Shown: piece after piece, positions 36,505 to 45,550 of the stretch | Numbering within the stretch: position 1 is the first letter of the stretch | Layout: each line of letters starts with the position of its first letter | Source of the DNA: Algoriphagus kandeliae | Lineage (GTDB): Bacteria > Bacteroidota > Bacteroidia > Cytophagales > Cyclobacteriaceae | Assembly (NCBI RefSeq): GCF_004571135.1 | Contig: NZ_SPSB01000003.1 | Span: 744,001 to 808,000 of the forward strand | DNA length: 64,000 nucleotides | Direction: 5' to 3' | The notes under the pieces: generated by a model | Seen by the model: only the letters and a program-made list of their open reading frames with translations | Told to the model about the DNA's origin: nothing | Database searches by the model: none | Translations under genes and position numbers: made by a program

Positions 36505-37248
36505 ATGAAAAAGTTATATTCATTATTACTGGTAATGCTGCCATTTTGGGGCTTTTCGCAGGACTTAATCCAGACGGATGATCAAGAGGTAAAAATCACC
36601 CCAATATTGCACGGCTCCTTAGTTTTGGATTACAAAGACCTGACAATCTATGTGGATCCTTATGGTGGTGCGGAGCGCTTCCAGTCCCAAAATCCAGCTG
36701 ACCTTGTTCTAATCACGGATATTCATGGAGATCATCACAATCAAGAAACTTTGGATGGACTCGATCTTTCGAATACAGTGATCGTAGCACCTCAAGCTGT
36801 AGCCGAAAAACTTCCTGCCGAAAAGTATAAAAGCATCATCGTGTTGGGTAATGGGGATGTTGAGAATATCCTGGGAAGCAGAATTGAAGCGATTCCCATG
36901 TATAATCTTCCTGAAACAGAAGACAGCAGACACCCAAAAGGTAGAGGAAATGGCTATATCGTGGAGTTGGGAGGAAAGAGTTTTTACTTCTCCGGTGACA
37001 CCGAAGATATTCCGGAAATGAGAGCTTTGGAAAATATCGATGTAGCTTTTGTCTGCATGAATCTTCCATTTACTATGGATGTAGACCAAGCAGCAAGTGC
37101 TGTTTCCGAATTTCAACCGACCGTCGTTTATCCGTATCACTACCGAGGAACAAATGGACTGAGCGACGTAGAAAAATTCAAGAATCTTGTTGGAGAAAAG
37201 ACTCCTGGTGTGGAAGTAAGATTACGAAATTGGTATCCTGAGAATTAA
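36505..37248 (+). CDS. Exported metallo-beta-lactamase-fold hydrolase
   Basis: The 247-residue protein has a signal peptide ending at FWGFSQ. The MBL metal motif is a variant HxxDHH in ITDIHGDHHNQETLDG, with YFSGDTEDIPEM and the final histidine in VVYPYHYRGTNG as further ligands. It resembles the UlaG-like branch of the fold (metal-dependent hydrolases) that acts on phosphodiesters or lactones; here it is periplasmic. The substrate is unknown. It stands alone with its own terminator. Confidence 0.87.
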   Translation: MKKLYSLLLVMLPFWGFSQDLIQTDDQEVKITPILHGSLVLDYKDLTIYVDPYGGAERFQSQNPADLVLITDIHGDHHNQETLDGLDLSNTVIVAPQAVAEKLPAEKYKSIIVLGNGDVENILGSRIEAIPMYNLPETEDSRHPKGRGNGYIVELGGKSFYFSGDTEDIPEMRALENIDVAFVCMNLPFTMDVDQAASAVSEFQPTVVYPYHYRGTNGLSDVEKFKNLVGEKTPGVEVRLRNWYPEN

Positions 37249-37275
37249 GCATAATTTCTGCACAGAATAGTTATC

Positions 37276-37305
37276 AAACCCCTCTTTTTCGAGGGGTTTA
37301 TTTTT
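37276..37305 (+). terminator. Terminator of the MBL hydrolase gene
   Basis: AAACCCCTC (37276-37284) pairs perfectly with GAGGGGTTT (37291-37299) around a TTTTTC loop and is followed by ATTTTT. Confidence 0.85.
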
Positions 37306-37419
37306 GCTTTAAATCTCTGATTAAAATCACTGCACTTTAGGCCTAAAATCAGGCATTTACAATGATTTGGCTATTAGTTTGAAGCACTGGAAAAAGTCTA
37401 GCCTTTAAAGAAATATCCT

Positions 37420-37845
37420 ATGAAAAAGTTGTTCATCGCCACATTCGTTGTGGCGGCCTTGATTGGAGCAGCTTATCCAAGCTTTGCTCAGCAATTGACC
37501 AAACAGGATTACTTGGAAAAAAGTAAAAAGCAGAAAACCACAGCATTTATACTTCTTGGGGGCGGTGCTGCTTTGTTAGGCGCGGGAGCCATTATTGGTT
37601 CTGAAAACTTTTGTCTATTTAGTTGTACAGATAGCCAAAATAATGCAATGAATGCGGCTAGTGTAATGGTAGTAGCTGGAGGAGCAGCTATGATTGCAAG
37701 TATTCCAGTTTTTGTCAGTTCAGGAAAAAATGCGAGAAAAGCAGCTGAATTAAGCCTGAATTATCAACCGATGAATGCACCAAGATTTACAGGAGCTATT
37801 CCAAAAGCCTATCCGGCATTGACTTTGACCATCCCAATTGATTGA
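37420..37845 (+). CDS. Hypothetical exported or membrane protein
   Basis: The 141-residue protein has a signal peptide ending near SFAQQ, then two hydrophobic, glycine- and alanine-rich segments, about residues 44-62 (LLGGGAALLGAGAIIGS) and 83-100 (VMVVAGGAAMIASIPVFV). Two cysteines lie between them. The C-terminus has strands including ALTLTIP. I recognise no named family, though similar proteins are common in Bacteroidota. The operon context is not informative. Confidence 0.75.
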   Translation: MKKLFIATFVVAALIGAAYPSFAQQLTKQDYLEKSKKQKTTAFILLGGGAALLGAGAIIGSENFCLFSCTDSQNNAMNAASVMVVAGGAAMIASIPVFVSSGKNARKAAELSLNYQPMNAPRFTGAIPKAYPALTLTIPID

Positions 37846-37947
37846 AAAAACCACCAATTATAATCGGAGGAGGTAGTTTTTCGAGGGTATTTAGATAAAT
37901 GGATTCATTTCCCTAAATTTTAGTCTTTGAAATGAATCAATTACCTC

Positions 37948-38385
37948 ATGGAACTCCTCCTTCGTTACCTTCACTTTATTTCAGTATTTACCTTGGCTGG
38001 ATCTTTATTTGCAGAATTTTTTCTATTGGATAATAGCCTAAGCAAAAAACAAATCAAGCAACTCAGCCGAATTGATGCAGTTTATGGCATTTCAGCGCTT
38101 TCGCTTCTTATCGTAGGTCTTTCACTTTGGTTGGGAGGATATGGAAAACCAACTGAGTTTTATAGCCAAAATCCTACTTTTCACCTCAAATTAGGACTAT
38201 TTATTCTAGTCGGATTGATTTCAATTTACCCAACAGTATTTTTCATCAAACAAGCCAAAGGAAATCAAAATCAAAAAGTGGACATCCCAAAAGGAATTAT
38301 TTGGTCTGTAAGAATGGAATTAATCATTTTATCCATCATTCCCATTTTAGCTGGGCTGATAGCAAAAGGAATCGCCATTTTCTAA
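37948..38385 (+). CDS. DUF2214-like integral membrane protein
   Basis: The 145-residue protein has four predicted membrane helices and begins MELLLRYLHFISVFTLAGSLF, with the RxLHF and GSLFAEFFL pattern of DUF2214 proteins. These are bacterial inner-membrane proteins of unknown role. A TAnnnTTTG-like sequence lies shortly upstream. The last 4 nt overlap the convergent phosphofructokinase gene, so no terminator fits between them. Confidence 0.8.
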   Translation: MELLLRYLHFISVFTLAGSLFAEFFLLDNSLSKKQIKQLSRIDAVYGISALSLLIVGLSLWLGGYGKPTEFYSQNPTFHLKLGLFILVGLISIYPTVFFIKQAKGNQNQKVDIPKGIIWSVRMELIILSIIPILAGLIAKGIAIF

Positions 38386-39473
38386 TCCCCAAAAGTAATT
38401 CCAAGACCTTTTGCTGCCTGTACCAAGGTTCCTGAAGGATCTACGACATGATAGGTTTTAATTGCCTCAGTGATTGGCACCGAGCTAAAATCATTATTTT
38501 TCAAAACCACCAATTGCCCAAACTTCCCATCTAATACCAATTCCATCGCCTTCACCCCAAAAACAGAAGCTATCACTCGGTCAAAAGCGATGGGAGTACC
38601 TCCACGCTGGGTATGCCCTAATACAGTTTCACGGATTTCAGCCTCAAGACCAGCATCCTTTAGCTGCTGACTCAAGGTAAAAGCCACGCCTCCCAATCTC
38701 ACTGAATTTCTACCCGACTCACCCTGAACTCCAGTAATAATGCCGTCTTTTGCATAGGCTCCTTCTGCGATTACTATATTGACAAAGCCTCTTCCATCAT
38801 CATATCGAGCTCGAATTTTTTCTATGACTTTTCCTAAATCGTAAGGAATTTCCGGAATTAAACAGACTTCTGCTCCTCCTGAGATTGCCGTGTACAGGGC
38901 AATCCAACCAGCATTTCGCCCCATAACCTCCATAATCATCACTCGATGGTGGCTTGCTGCCGTAGTGACTAATCGATCCAAAGAATCTGAAGCAATCTGA
39001 ACGGCTGTTTGAAAACCAAATGTGAAATCTGTGGAAGAAAGGTCATTATCTATGGTTTTTGGGACACCAACGACAGGTATTCCTGCCTCAAAAAGAGCCT
39101 GTGAAATCTCCTGGGACCCATCCCCTCCTATATTGATTACTGCATCAAAGCCCAACTCCTTAATTGTATCCACTAAAAATTGAAGCCGATTTTCCAAAAC
39201 CACCGATCCATCTGCCTTTTTTACCGGAAATCGAAGTGGGTTTCCCTTATTGGTAGTGCCAATAATGGTGCCTCCCATCACATGAATACCCGCTGTATTG
39301 GATTCATCCAATTTAATCATCCGAGGAGGGTTTTCCATGATTCCATTGAAAGCTTCATAACTTCCCCAAACCTCCCATCCTTTTTCCTGAGTGGCCCGTT
39401 TTGCAATTCCTCTGATTACTGCATTTAAACCTGGACAATCTCCTCCACCGGTAGCAACCAATACTTTTTTCAT
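38382..39473 (-). CDS. pfkA: 6-phosphofructokinase, PfkA family
   Basis: The 363-residue enzyme has the nucleotide-binding GGGDCPGLNAVIRG and GTTNKGNP segments, the GGDGS motif at 116-120 and the catalytic PKTIDND at 138-144. It phosphorylates fructose-6-phosphate in glycolysis. Glycine in GGDGS favours ATP as donor, but the lysine of PKTIDND is the residue usual in pyrophosphate-linked or mixed-donor clades. It is longer than the 320-residue E. coli form. Donor specificity is therefore open. Confidence 0.93.
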   Translation of the reverse strand: MKKVLVATGGGDCPGLNAVIRGIAKRATQEKGWEVWGSYEAFNGIMENPPRMIKLDESNTAGIHVMGGTIIGTTNKGNPLRFPVKKADGSVVLENRLQFLVDTIKELGFDAVINIGGDGSQEISQALFEAGIPVVGVPKTIDNDLSSTDFTFGFQTAVQIASDSLDRLVTTAASHHRVMIMEVMGRNAGWIALYTAISGGAEVCLIPEIPYDLGKVIEKIRARYDDGRGFVNIVIAEGAYAKDGIITGVQGESGRNSVRLGGVAFTLSQQLKDAGLEAEIRETVLGHTQRGGTPIAFDRVIASVFGVKAMELVLDGKFGQLVVLKNNDFSSVPITEAIKTYHVVDPSGTLVQAAKGLGITFGD

Positions 39474-39564
39474 TTTTAAAAATTAATTTTCTCCCCCCAA
39501 AAAGGGAAAATACCCACTGAATTACAAGTTATAGAAGTAGAATATAGATTAAATACGAAGGAAA

Positions 39565-40401
39565 CTATAAAAAGTATTCAGCTCCTTCCCGACAGAGTTC
39601 TACTGGAAAACTGAGATTTCTCCCTTCCAGACGATCAGCCAAAATAGCATCCAATTGTTCATCAGTATTATTGGGTTCATGATGAAAAATCGCCATCCGT
39701 TTTACCTGACAAAGAGCGCCAAACTCTATGGAATCTTGAACAGCACTATGCCCCCAGCCGACTTTTTGATCATATTCTGAGGAGGTATATCCTCCATCAT
39801 GGAATAGCAAGTCAACTTTCTTGGCCAATTCAAACCCACTTGTCCATTCAGGATCGTTGGGAAAATTTGTGGATCCTAAACGAACCTCGTGATCAGGGAT
39901 ATAGGCAATGGTAGAATCCCCCAGCCGAATTCGAAAGCCCAAAGTCGGCCCAGGATGACAAACATATTCGGAATGAATATGGAAATTACCTATGTAAAAA
40001 TCATCATAAGTCAATTCATGGACTTCTGGATGATTGGGCAGATCAGCGAGCCTTACCGGAAACATGGGAGGAGAAAAGAATTTGCGCAGCCTTTGCAAAA
40101 GGGGAGTCACTGACGAACTCGGCCCCCAAAAATGAACTTTCACTGAAGGATCGTACAAGGGAAGAAAAAAACCCATTCCCATCGTATGATCAATATGCAA
40201 GTGAGTAAGTAAAATATGGATCTCTTTGATATTTCTATCTATAAAACGACCCAAGCGTTGAATACCCGAGCCGGCATCCAAAATCAGAAATGTTTCTCCG
40301 TCTGTGACTTCAACACATGAAGTATTTCCTCCATAAAAATTGTTTTCTGGACCTGGCGAAGGGAGTGAACCACGACAACCCCAGACTTTTACCTTCATCA
40401 T
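39565..40401 (-). CDS. MBL-fold metallohydrolase paired with a PAS protein
   Basis: The 278-residue cytosolic protein starts KVKVWGCRGSLPSPGPE and has the metal motif THLHIDHTMG, EYVCHPGPTLGFRI, AYIPDHE and the final HHEP. This subgroup includes cyclic-nucleotide phosphodiesterase-like and PhnP-like hydrolases and is often seen near signalling genes. It overlaps the PAS-domain gene by 4 nt (ATGA), so the PAS protein may regulate or recruit it. The substrate is not known. Confidence 0.87.
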   Translation of the reverse strand: MMKVKVWGCRGSLPSPGPENNFYGGNTSCVEVTDGETFLILDAGSGIQRLGRFIDRNIKEIHILLTHLHIDHTMGMGFFLPLYDPSVKVHFWGPSSSVTPLLQRLRKFFSPPMFPVRLADLPNHPEVHELTYDDFYIGNFHIHSEYVCHPGPTLGFRIRLGDSTIAYIPDHEVRLGSTNFPNDPEWTSGFELAKKVDLLFHDGGYTSSEYDQKVGWGHSAVQDSIEFGALCQVKRMAIFHHEPNNTDEQLDAILADRLEGRNLSFPVELCREGAEYFL

Positions 40402-40790
40402 GGGTCAATTTTCCAAAATATAGCCATGGCACCTAGAAATCTATCCTGTCGCGCAATGATGGGAAAAGAGGTGACTTCGATATGAATTTCCTTTCCTGTG
40501 AGGCTGTGAATATAAAATGAGCCGGAATTCGGCTTAAGATCCTGAAGCGTTTTAACCAATGGAAGCTCCTCTGGAGGAAGCGGATTTCCTTGGTCATCAT
40601 AAGGTGTAAACATGGTAGCCCACTCTTCTACACGCATTCCCCCAGTCTCTCCGAAATTCAATCCGAATATCACTTCAGCAGGTTCATTGTAAAACAACAA
40701 ATTGCCCTCTGGATCAACCAGAAAGGCGGGTAGAGACAAGGTGTCAACAAATTGCCTTCCTAAAATCAACTCTAGGGGCTGTGCGGGCAT
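40398..40790 (-). CDS. Stand-alone PAS-domain protein
   Basis: The 130-residue protein is one PAS domain: SLPAFLVDPEGNLLFYNEPAEVIFG is the PAS core start and IEVTSFPIIARQDRFLGAMAIFW the closing beta-strands. It has no kinase, cyclase or helix-turn-helix part. It probably senses a ligand or redox state and passes this to the coupled MBL hydrolase. The two genes form a two-cistron unit with no other partner. Confidence 0.85.
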   Translation of the reverse strand: MPAQPLELILGRQFVDTLSLPAFLVDPEGNLLFYNEPAEVIFGLNFGETGGMRVEEWATMFTPYDDQGNPLPPEELPLVKTLQDLKPNSGSFYIHSLTGKEIHIEVTSFPIIARQDRFLGAMAIFWKIDP

Positions 40791-40916
40791 AGTTAAGCGT
40801 TCAAATAAAAATGAAATAAAATTTAAGAAAAATCTTTAGAAAATGATGTTTCTAATCAAAAATTGAGATGAAATAACCAGTTTTTTAAGCAAAAACCTTA
40901 GAAAATCTTGTTCAGG

Positions 40917-42026
40917 TCAAACTTTAGAAAATGCTTGATCCAAATCAGTCAGTAAATCCTCGGTATGTTCCAACCCTACTGAGACACGAATTAAATTTTG
41001 AGGAGTCAAGGTATCAGGACCTTCCACAGCAGCTCTTCGCTCAATCAAACTTTCAATTCCTCCTAAACTTGTAGCATTGGCAAATAAGTGAAGCTCACTG
41101 ATCAATTTATCTGCTGAAACAGCGCCGCCTTTTACCTGAATAGATACAACTCCTCCAAAACCACTCATCTGCGAAGCTGCAATTTCATGACCGGGGTGAT
41201 TTTTTAATCCCGGGTAATAGACCCGCTCCACTTTTGGATGAGCCAAAAAATAATCAGCCAAGACCATCGCATGTTCTGCATGACCCTTCATACGATAAGC
41301 CAAGGACTTAATACTTCGTGCTAGCCAATAACAATCAGTTGGAGATGGCACAGCCCCCCCTACTCGCTGAATGGTTCTGATTTTGTTCCAAAATTCATTC
41401 TTTTCCTTCGTGACCAATGCACCTCCAAGCAAATCACTATGACCACCAAAATATTTGGTACTGCTATGCATCACAATGTCCGCTCCAAGCAAAAGCGGGT
41501 TTTGAAATACAGGTGTAGCAAAGGTGTTATCACAGGCTAAGATTGCCCCGTTTTCGTGTGCGATTTCAGCAACCTTTCGAATATCCGTGATTTTTAAAAG
41601 TGGATTAGACGGAGTTTCTACCCAGAAAAGTTTGGTATTTGGACGAATCGCAGCCTTCACCGCCTCCAAATTACTCATATCCACAAAGCTCACTTCATGA
41701 ATTCCTTTGAATAGAATCGTCATGGAATTATGTAGTCCATGGTACATATCATCCGGAGCGATAATATGAGATCCAGGCTCCAAAGCCTGATAGACCGCAG
41801 TTCCTGCAGCATTTCCAGATGAAAAAGCTGCCGCATCTACTCCTTGCTCCAGTGAAGCAATCAGTTCTTCCAAAGCCAATCGATTGGGATTTCCAGCACG
41901 TGTATAGAGCAAGCCAGCTTCATTTCCATGCTCGAAAGTGGTACTTAAAGTGATGGGTTGAACAACTGATCCGGTATTGTCGGTGATATGATTTCCTTTG
42001 TGAATAGCGCGTGTTTCGAATTTCAT
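40917..42026 (-). CDS. Cys/Met-metabolism PLP enzyme (cystathionine gamma-synthase/lyase)
   Basis: The 369-residue enzyme belongs to the trans-sulfuration family. Visible motifs are YTRAGNPNRLALE, the PLP aspartate in ILACDNTFATP, and the Schiff-base lysine in MHSSTKYFGGHSDLLGG. It is PLP-dependent and acts on cystathionine or an acylhomoserine; whether it is a synthase, gamma-lyase or methionine gamma-lyase cannot be settled. It is monocistronic, between the PAS gene and the divergent sigma factor. Confidence 0.9.
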   Translation of the reverse strand: MKFETRAIHKGNHITDNTGSVVQPITLSTTFEHGNEAGLLYTRAGNPNRLALEELIASLEQGVDAAAFSSGNAAGTAVYQALEPGSHIIAPDDMYHGLHNSMTILFKGIHEVSFVDMSNLEAVKAAIRPNTKLFWVETPSNPLLKITDIRKVAEIAHENGAILACDNTFATPVFQNPLLLGADIVMHSSTKYFGGHSDLLGGALVTKEKNEFWNKIRTIQRVGGAVPSPTDCYWLARSIKSLAYRMKGHAEHAMVLADYFLAHPKVERVYYPGLKNHPGHEIAASQMSGFGGVVSIQVKGGAVSADKLISELHLFANATSLGGIESLIERRAAVEGPDTLTPQNLIRVSVGLEHTEDLLTDLDQAFSKV

Positions 42027-42166
42027 TTCCTAGGTATTTCTGGAAATTTAACAATCTATTTGGAAACGAAATGAGAGAAAAGGCACACTTTACACAGAAA
42101 AAAATTTAGCAGGACCATTACAACCTTTTTAACCTAGGTTGACTCTTTAGGATAGAATCAACAAAA

Positions 42167-42697
42167 ATGACTCAAATTCAACTAGACAGTGAATTGATAG
42201 AGCAGGTCATCGCTCAAGATCGAAAAGCCCAATTTCAGCTTTTCGAATTGACTAAGCGGATGGTTTATTCTCTGGCTTTTCGAATGTTGGATGATGAAGA
42301 CATGGCGCATGATGTTCTGCAGGACACCTATGTGCAGGTTTTTCAACAAATCCGAAACTTGAAGCATCCGGAAGCTTTGACATCTTGGATTCGGACAATT
42401 ACAGCTCGCAACGCCATTCGAAAGGGTAAAAGGCAATTTCAATTTGAAAAATTGGATCAAATAGAAGAAGCTGGGGAAGATCAATTTGAATCCTGGTTTG
42501 ACGGAGAACTATTGGATCAGGCAATCCGAAGCCTTCCTCCCGGTGCTAGGGCCATTTTCATGTTGGTTGCCGTTGAAGGCTATCCACATCAAGAAGCTGC
42601 CAAGCTTTTGGGAGTGAGTGAAAGTACTTCAAAATCCCAGCTGAGTTATGCAAAGAAACTTCTAAAAACAAGAATCAAAACACTGCTTCAGGCATGA
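42167..42697 (+). CDS. ECF-type RNA polymerase sigma factor
   Basis: The 176-residue protein has region 2 with DDEDMAHDVLQDTYVQVFQQI and EALTSWIRTITARNAIRKGKR, and region 4 with GYPHQEAAKLLGVSESTSKSQLSYAKKLL. It is a group 4 sigma factor of the extracytoplasmic function type. The next gene overlaps it by 4 nt and encodes a probable membrane anti-sigma factor, and a secreted protein follows, a usual ECF cassette. The promoter recognised is not evident. Confidence 0.92.
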   Translation: MTQIQLDSELIEQVIAQDRKAQFQLFELTKRMVYSLAFRMLDDEDMAHDVLQDTYVQVFQQIRNLKHPEALTSWIRTITARNAIRKGKRQFQFEKLDQIEEAGEDQFESWFDGELLDQAIRSLPPGARAIFMLVAVEGYPHQEAAKLLGVSESTSKSQLSYAKKLLKTRIKTLLQA

Positions 42698-43383
42698 AAA
42701 ATCTTCCTCAACATACTCCGAAAAGCACTAGCTGGGATAAGATTTTGCAACAGCAGGATTTCGACACTCAATTAGAAAAAGTAAGTCTTGACCTTCCTCA
42801 TTTTGAACCAAGCAGCAAGGCCTGGGAAGGAATCGTCACTGAATTGGACTCTGAGAAAAGAATCGTTCCGATTTGGAAAAAACTGGCAGCGGCAATGGTT
42901 TTGGTATTCACGATTGCATTATCATGGGTCTTGTTGGAAAAAGACCAAGAGCCTAATTTCGAAACAGATCTTTTGACGCAGATTCGAGATATCTCTATTC
43001 CTATACAGGTTGAGAAACCAATCCTTGAGGGAAAAGAGAGCTTTGCAGAAATGAGTGAACCGTCCACTCTTACCACTGAAACTAAACCTATTGAATCAAA
43101 ACAGGAATTGGCAGAGGTAAGTATTCCCATCATTGCCTTACCTAATTTAGAAATTCCGCAGGTAAACTTGGACCCAACTTATAATCCAAATCAATTCACT
43201 GCCTCCTCAGAAAACAAAAGCCTGCATGAAGTAGACATTTCTTGGGATAAAGGCCGCTCAAAAATGAGAGTTAAAACTGCTTTTGGGAAAAGCCAAGAAG
43301 AGTTACAATCGAATCGAAAGTATCAGACTTCTTCTTCCAAAACCATTCAAATTAAATTTAAAAACAAATCCATCACATCTTAA
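42694..43383 (+). CDS. Probable membrane anti-sigma factor
   Basis: The 229-residue protein has a cytosolic N-terminus of about 60 residues, one hydrophobic segment (about 65-84, AAAMVLVFTIALSWVLL) and a charged periplasmic tail. This topology is that of anti-sigma factors paired with ECF sigma genes. The sequence shows no zinc-binding HxxxCxxC motif, so it is not a ZAS-type. It overlaps the sigma gene by 4 nt (ATGA). The envelope stimulus is unknown. Confidence 0.75.
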   Translation: MKNLPQHTPKSTSWDKILQQQDFDTQLEKVSLDLPHFEPSSKAWEGIVTELDSEKRIVPIWKKLAAAMVLVFTIALSWVLLEKDQEPNFETDLLTQIRDISIPIQVEKPILEGKESFAEMSEPSTLTTETKPIESKQELAEVSIPIIALPNLEIPQVNLDPTYNPNQFTASSENKSLHEVDISWDKGRSKMRVKTAFGKSQEELQSNRKYQTSSSKTIQIKFKNKSITS

Positions 43384-43394
43384 ACACTATAAAA

Positions 43395-44150
43395 ATGAAA
43401 AGATATTTTCTTCTCACAGGGATTGTTATGCTCTTTTCGATCTCTCTTTTTGCACAGGAGGTAGAAAACCAATTAAGCAAATTCAATCAAAACCTGATCA
43501 ATGAAAAATCTCCTATTACAGACACATTAGTATTTAATCTTCCCAACGAAGGAACATTTCTCCTTTACTTCAACAATCAGGAACACAGCGTTGAATCACT
43601 TCAAGAGGAATTCCAGCCAATTTTAGAGAAAGCTACCAAATTCCCGGAGTTTGAAACGAAAGGCTATCGAATTGCTGAAAGTTTTTCATCCACCAGACTA
43701 GAGGCTGTAAAATATGAAGTCGAGAATAAATACGTTCAGCACTTAGACAGCCTGGAATTCACTTTCCCTGTTGGTTTGGATTATACAGGAGGTGATTTCA
43801 CTCCGGTAGCTGGCTTCCGAACTCATTTAAATCTTCGAAACTTCAGTTTTGGAGGATCGATCACCAACCATATTTATTTCCCTCCACGCATCGAAAAAAA
43901 CATCAAAGTAAACAGCAGCTGGTTTGTAAATGCAGAGTTTTCCTGGGAAAAATATTCAAGGGAAAACAAGAAAAACACAGTTGGAATTGGGCTACTCATG
44001 AATGATACCAAGAGTGACTTATTTTCTGGTACGACAATTAGAGCTTTCTACAAGCACCAACTCAATAAAAATATTGCTATTGAAGTGGGTGTTGTAGGCA
44101 CTGAAAACTTAAAGACTTTCTACCCAACAATCGGTGTGAGATTCTGGTAA
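43395..44150 (+). CDS. Exported protein of the ECF cassette
   Basis: The 251-residue protein has a signal peptide ending near FAQEVEN. The C-terminal half is rich in beta strands such as NLRNFSFGGSITNHIYF and IAIEVGVVGTENL and ends in TIGVRFW, the aromatic end of an outer-membrane barrel. It is likely an outer-membrane component controlled by, or sensed with, the upstream sigma/anti-sigma pair. It lies 11 nt after the anti-sigma gene and ends at a strong terminator. I recognise no named family. Confidence 0.75.
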   Translation: MKRYFLLTGIVMLFSISLFAQEVENQLSKFNQNLINEKSPITDTLVFNLPNEGTFLLYFNNQEHSVESLQEEFQPILEKATKFPEFETKGYRIAESFSSTRLEAVKYEVENKYVQHLDSLEFTFPVGLDYTGGDFTPVAGFRTHLNLRNFSFGGSITNHIYFPPRIEKNIKVNSSWFVNAEFSWEKYSRENKKNTVGIGLLMNDTKSDLFSGTTIRAFYKHQLNKNIAIEVGVVGTENLKTFYPTIGVRFW

Positions 44151-44154
44151 AAAA

Positions 44155-44188
44155 AAGCCCTCAAGTGATCTACTTCGCTTGAGGGCTT
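44155..44188. terminator. Terminator between the ECF cassette and the DUF4293 gene
   Basis: AAGCCCTCAAG (44155-44165) pairs perfectly with CTTGAGGGCTT (44178-44188) around a 12-base loop. It serves the convergent genes on both sides. Confidence 0.85.
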
Positions 44189-44207
44189 ACTTATTTTTTC
44201 AGCTTTT

Positions 44208-44684
44208 TTATCTGATCCTATCTACTGATCTTACCAAAGCTTCATCTTTTCTAATAAATCGATTAGCTAGCATATTAAATACCATAGCCGCTAAAATCAC
44301 CCAAAATCCAGCCTGATAGGAACCGGACTCTACTGCATTGATTTCAGAATTCACTCCGTTTGTTGTCAAAAAGACTACGACAACCAAACCTACCATGATC
44401 AAACTGTTGATCATATTGAACATCATTTGCCGGGTTCGGTTTTTATATTGAAAAATGGAAATCAATGCCAAAAGCCCTGAAAATGAAGCCAATGTAGCCA
44501 TGTACCAAGTGGAAGAAGAATCCAAAGTTTCTCCTGCTGCATCCATATGAGTCATCATAAAAGCAGTCAGCTCCCAAGTTTCGCCTGATGCTTCCTGAGC
44601 TTGCAACCAATAGGGAGAACTGATACTTGCTCCCATGCAGACTACTACCAAAAACAAGAATATGGTTTGAATTCGTTGAATCAT
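44208..44684 (-). CDS. DUF4293 family membrane protein
   Basis: The 158-residue protein starts MIQRIQTIFLFLVVVCMG and has four membrane helices, including MINSLIMVGLVVVVFLTTN and FWVILAAMVFNMLANRFI with the conserved LANRxIRKDE end. This matches DUF4293, found mainly in Bacteroidota. The function is unknown. It is divergent from truA, with about 100 nt between them. Confidence 0.87.
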   Translation of the reverse strand: MIQRIQTIFLFLVVVCMGASISSPYWLQAQEASGETWELTAFMMTHMDAAGETLDSSSTWYMATLASFSGLLALISIFQYKNRTRQMMFNMINSLIMVGLVVVVFLTTNGVNSEINAVESGSYQAGFWVILAAMVFNMLANRFIRKDEALVRSVDRIR

Positions 44685-44750
44685 GATTTTCTAATTTTTA
44701 GCAAAGAAAAGCCCTAATCCCCGCTTTCACAAGGAAAGTTAAAATCTGCC

Positions 44751-44779
44751 ATTGGAATCCTGTGGGAATTGTATCTTTG
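44751..44779 (+). promoter_or_regulatory. Promoter of truA with start codon only 6 nt downstream
   Basis: ATTG (44751-44754) is followed after 17 nt by TATCTTTG (44772-44779), matching the bacteroidotal TAnnTTTG box. The truA ATG at 44786 lies 6 nt after the box, about where transcription should begin, so the mRNA may be leaderless. Confidence 0.65.
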
Positions 44780-44785
44780 TGAGCT

Positions 44786-45544
44786 ATGAGCCAAACCAAA
44801 CGCTTTTTCCTTGAATTAAGCTATCATGGCAAGCCTTTTCACGGCTGGCAAATCCAACAAAATGCCTTTTCGGTCCAAGAATCCATAGAATCTGCACTTT
44901 CTACCTATTTTCAGAAACCCATCAATATAATGGGCAGTGGACGGACTGATACCGGTGTGCATGCTACCCATCAAGTTTGTCATTTTGAATGTGACGTCCC
45001 CTTTGAGTCAAAAAGACTTGTCAAGGCTTTAAATGGAATTCTTCCAAATTCTGTTGGAATAAAGGCCGTTCGCCTTGTAAAACCTGATGCACATGCTCGG
45101 TTTGACGCCTTGGAGCGATCTTATTTTTACCGAATTATTTTCCAAAAAAGCCCCTTTTACGATGAATTAGCCTGGACATTTTTTGGAAATCTGGATGTAG
45201 AAAAAATGAATCAAGCCGCTCAGTTTCTGATTGGAGAACAAGACTTTGAAGCTTTTAGTAAGGTCCAAACGGAGGTCAATCATTTCCGTTGTACAATTAT
45301 GTCAGCCCGTTGGGAACAAAAAGAGGAGGAATTGTTATTCCATATAACCGCCAATCGATTTTTGCGTGGGATGGTACGGGCAATTGTCGGAACTTTGGTG
45401 GAGATTGGGGTTGGTAAAAAATCACCAGAAAGTATGGTGGAAATTATTCAATCCAAAGACCGAAGTAAAGCGGGTAAAGCCGCACCTGCTAAAGGTCTTT
45501 TTTTAAGTAGGGTAGTTTACCCCCGAGAAATTTACCTAGATTGA
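44786..45544 (+). CDS. truA: tRNA pseudouridine synthase A
   Basis: The 252-residue enzyme has YHGKPFHGWQIQ at the N-terminus and the catalytic aspartate in GSGRTDTGVHATHQV. NRFLRGMVRAIVGTLVEIG is the C-terminal family block. It converts uridines 38-40 of tRNA anticodon stems to pseudouridine. The same frame continues after its stop into the ABC exporter, whose TTG start is 6 nt downstream, so the two are an operon. Confidence 0.95.
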   Translation: MSQTKRFFLELSYHGKPFHGWQIQQNAFSVQESIESALSTYFQKPINIMGSGRTDTGVHATHQVCHFECDVPFESKRLVKALNGILPNSVGIKAVRLVKPDAHARFDALERSYFYRIIFQKSPFYDELAWTFFGNLDVEKMNQAAQFLIGEQDFEAFSKVQTEVNHFRCTIMSARWEQKEEELLFHITANRFLRGMVRAIVGTLVEIGVGKKSPESMVEIIQSKDRSKAGKAAPAKGLFLSRVVYPREIYLD

Positions 45545-45550
45545 AAAACC

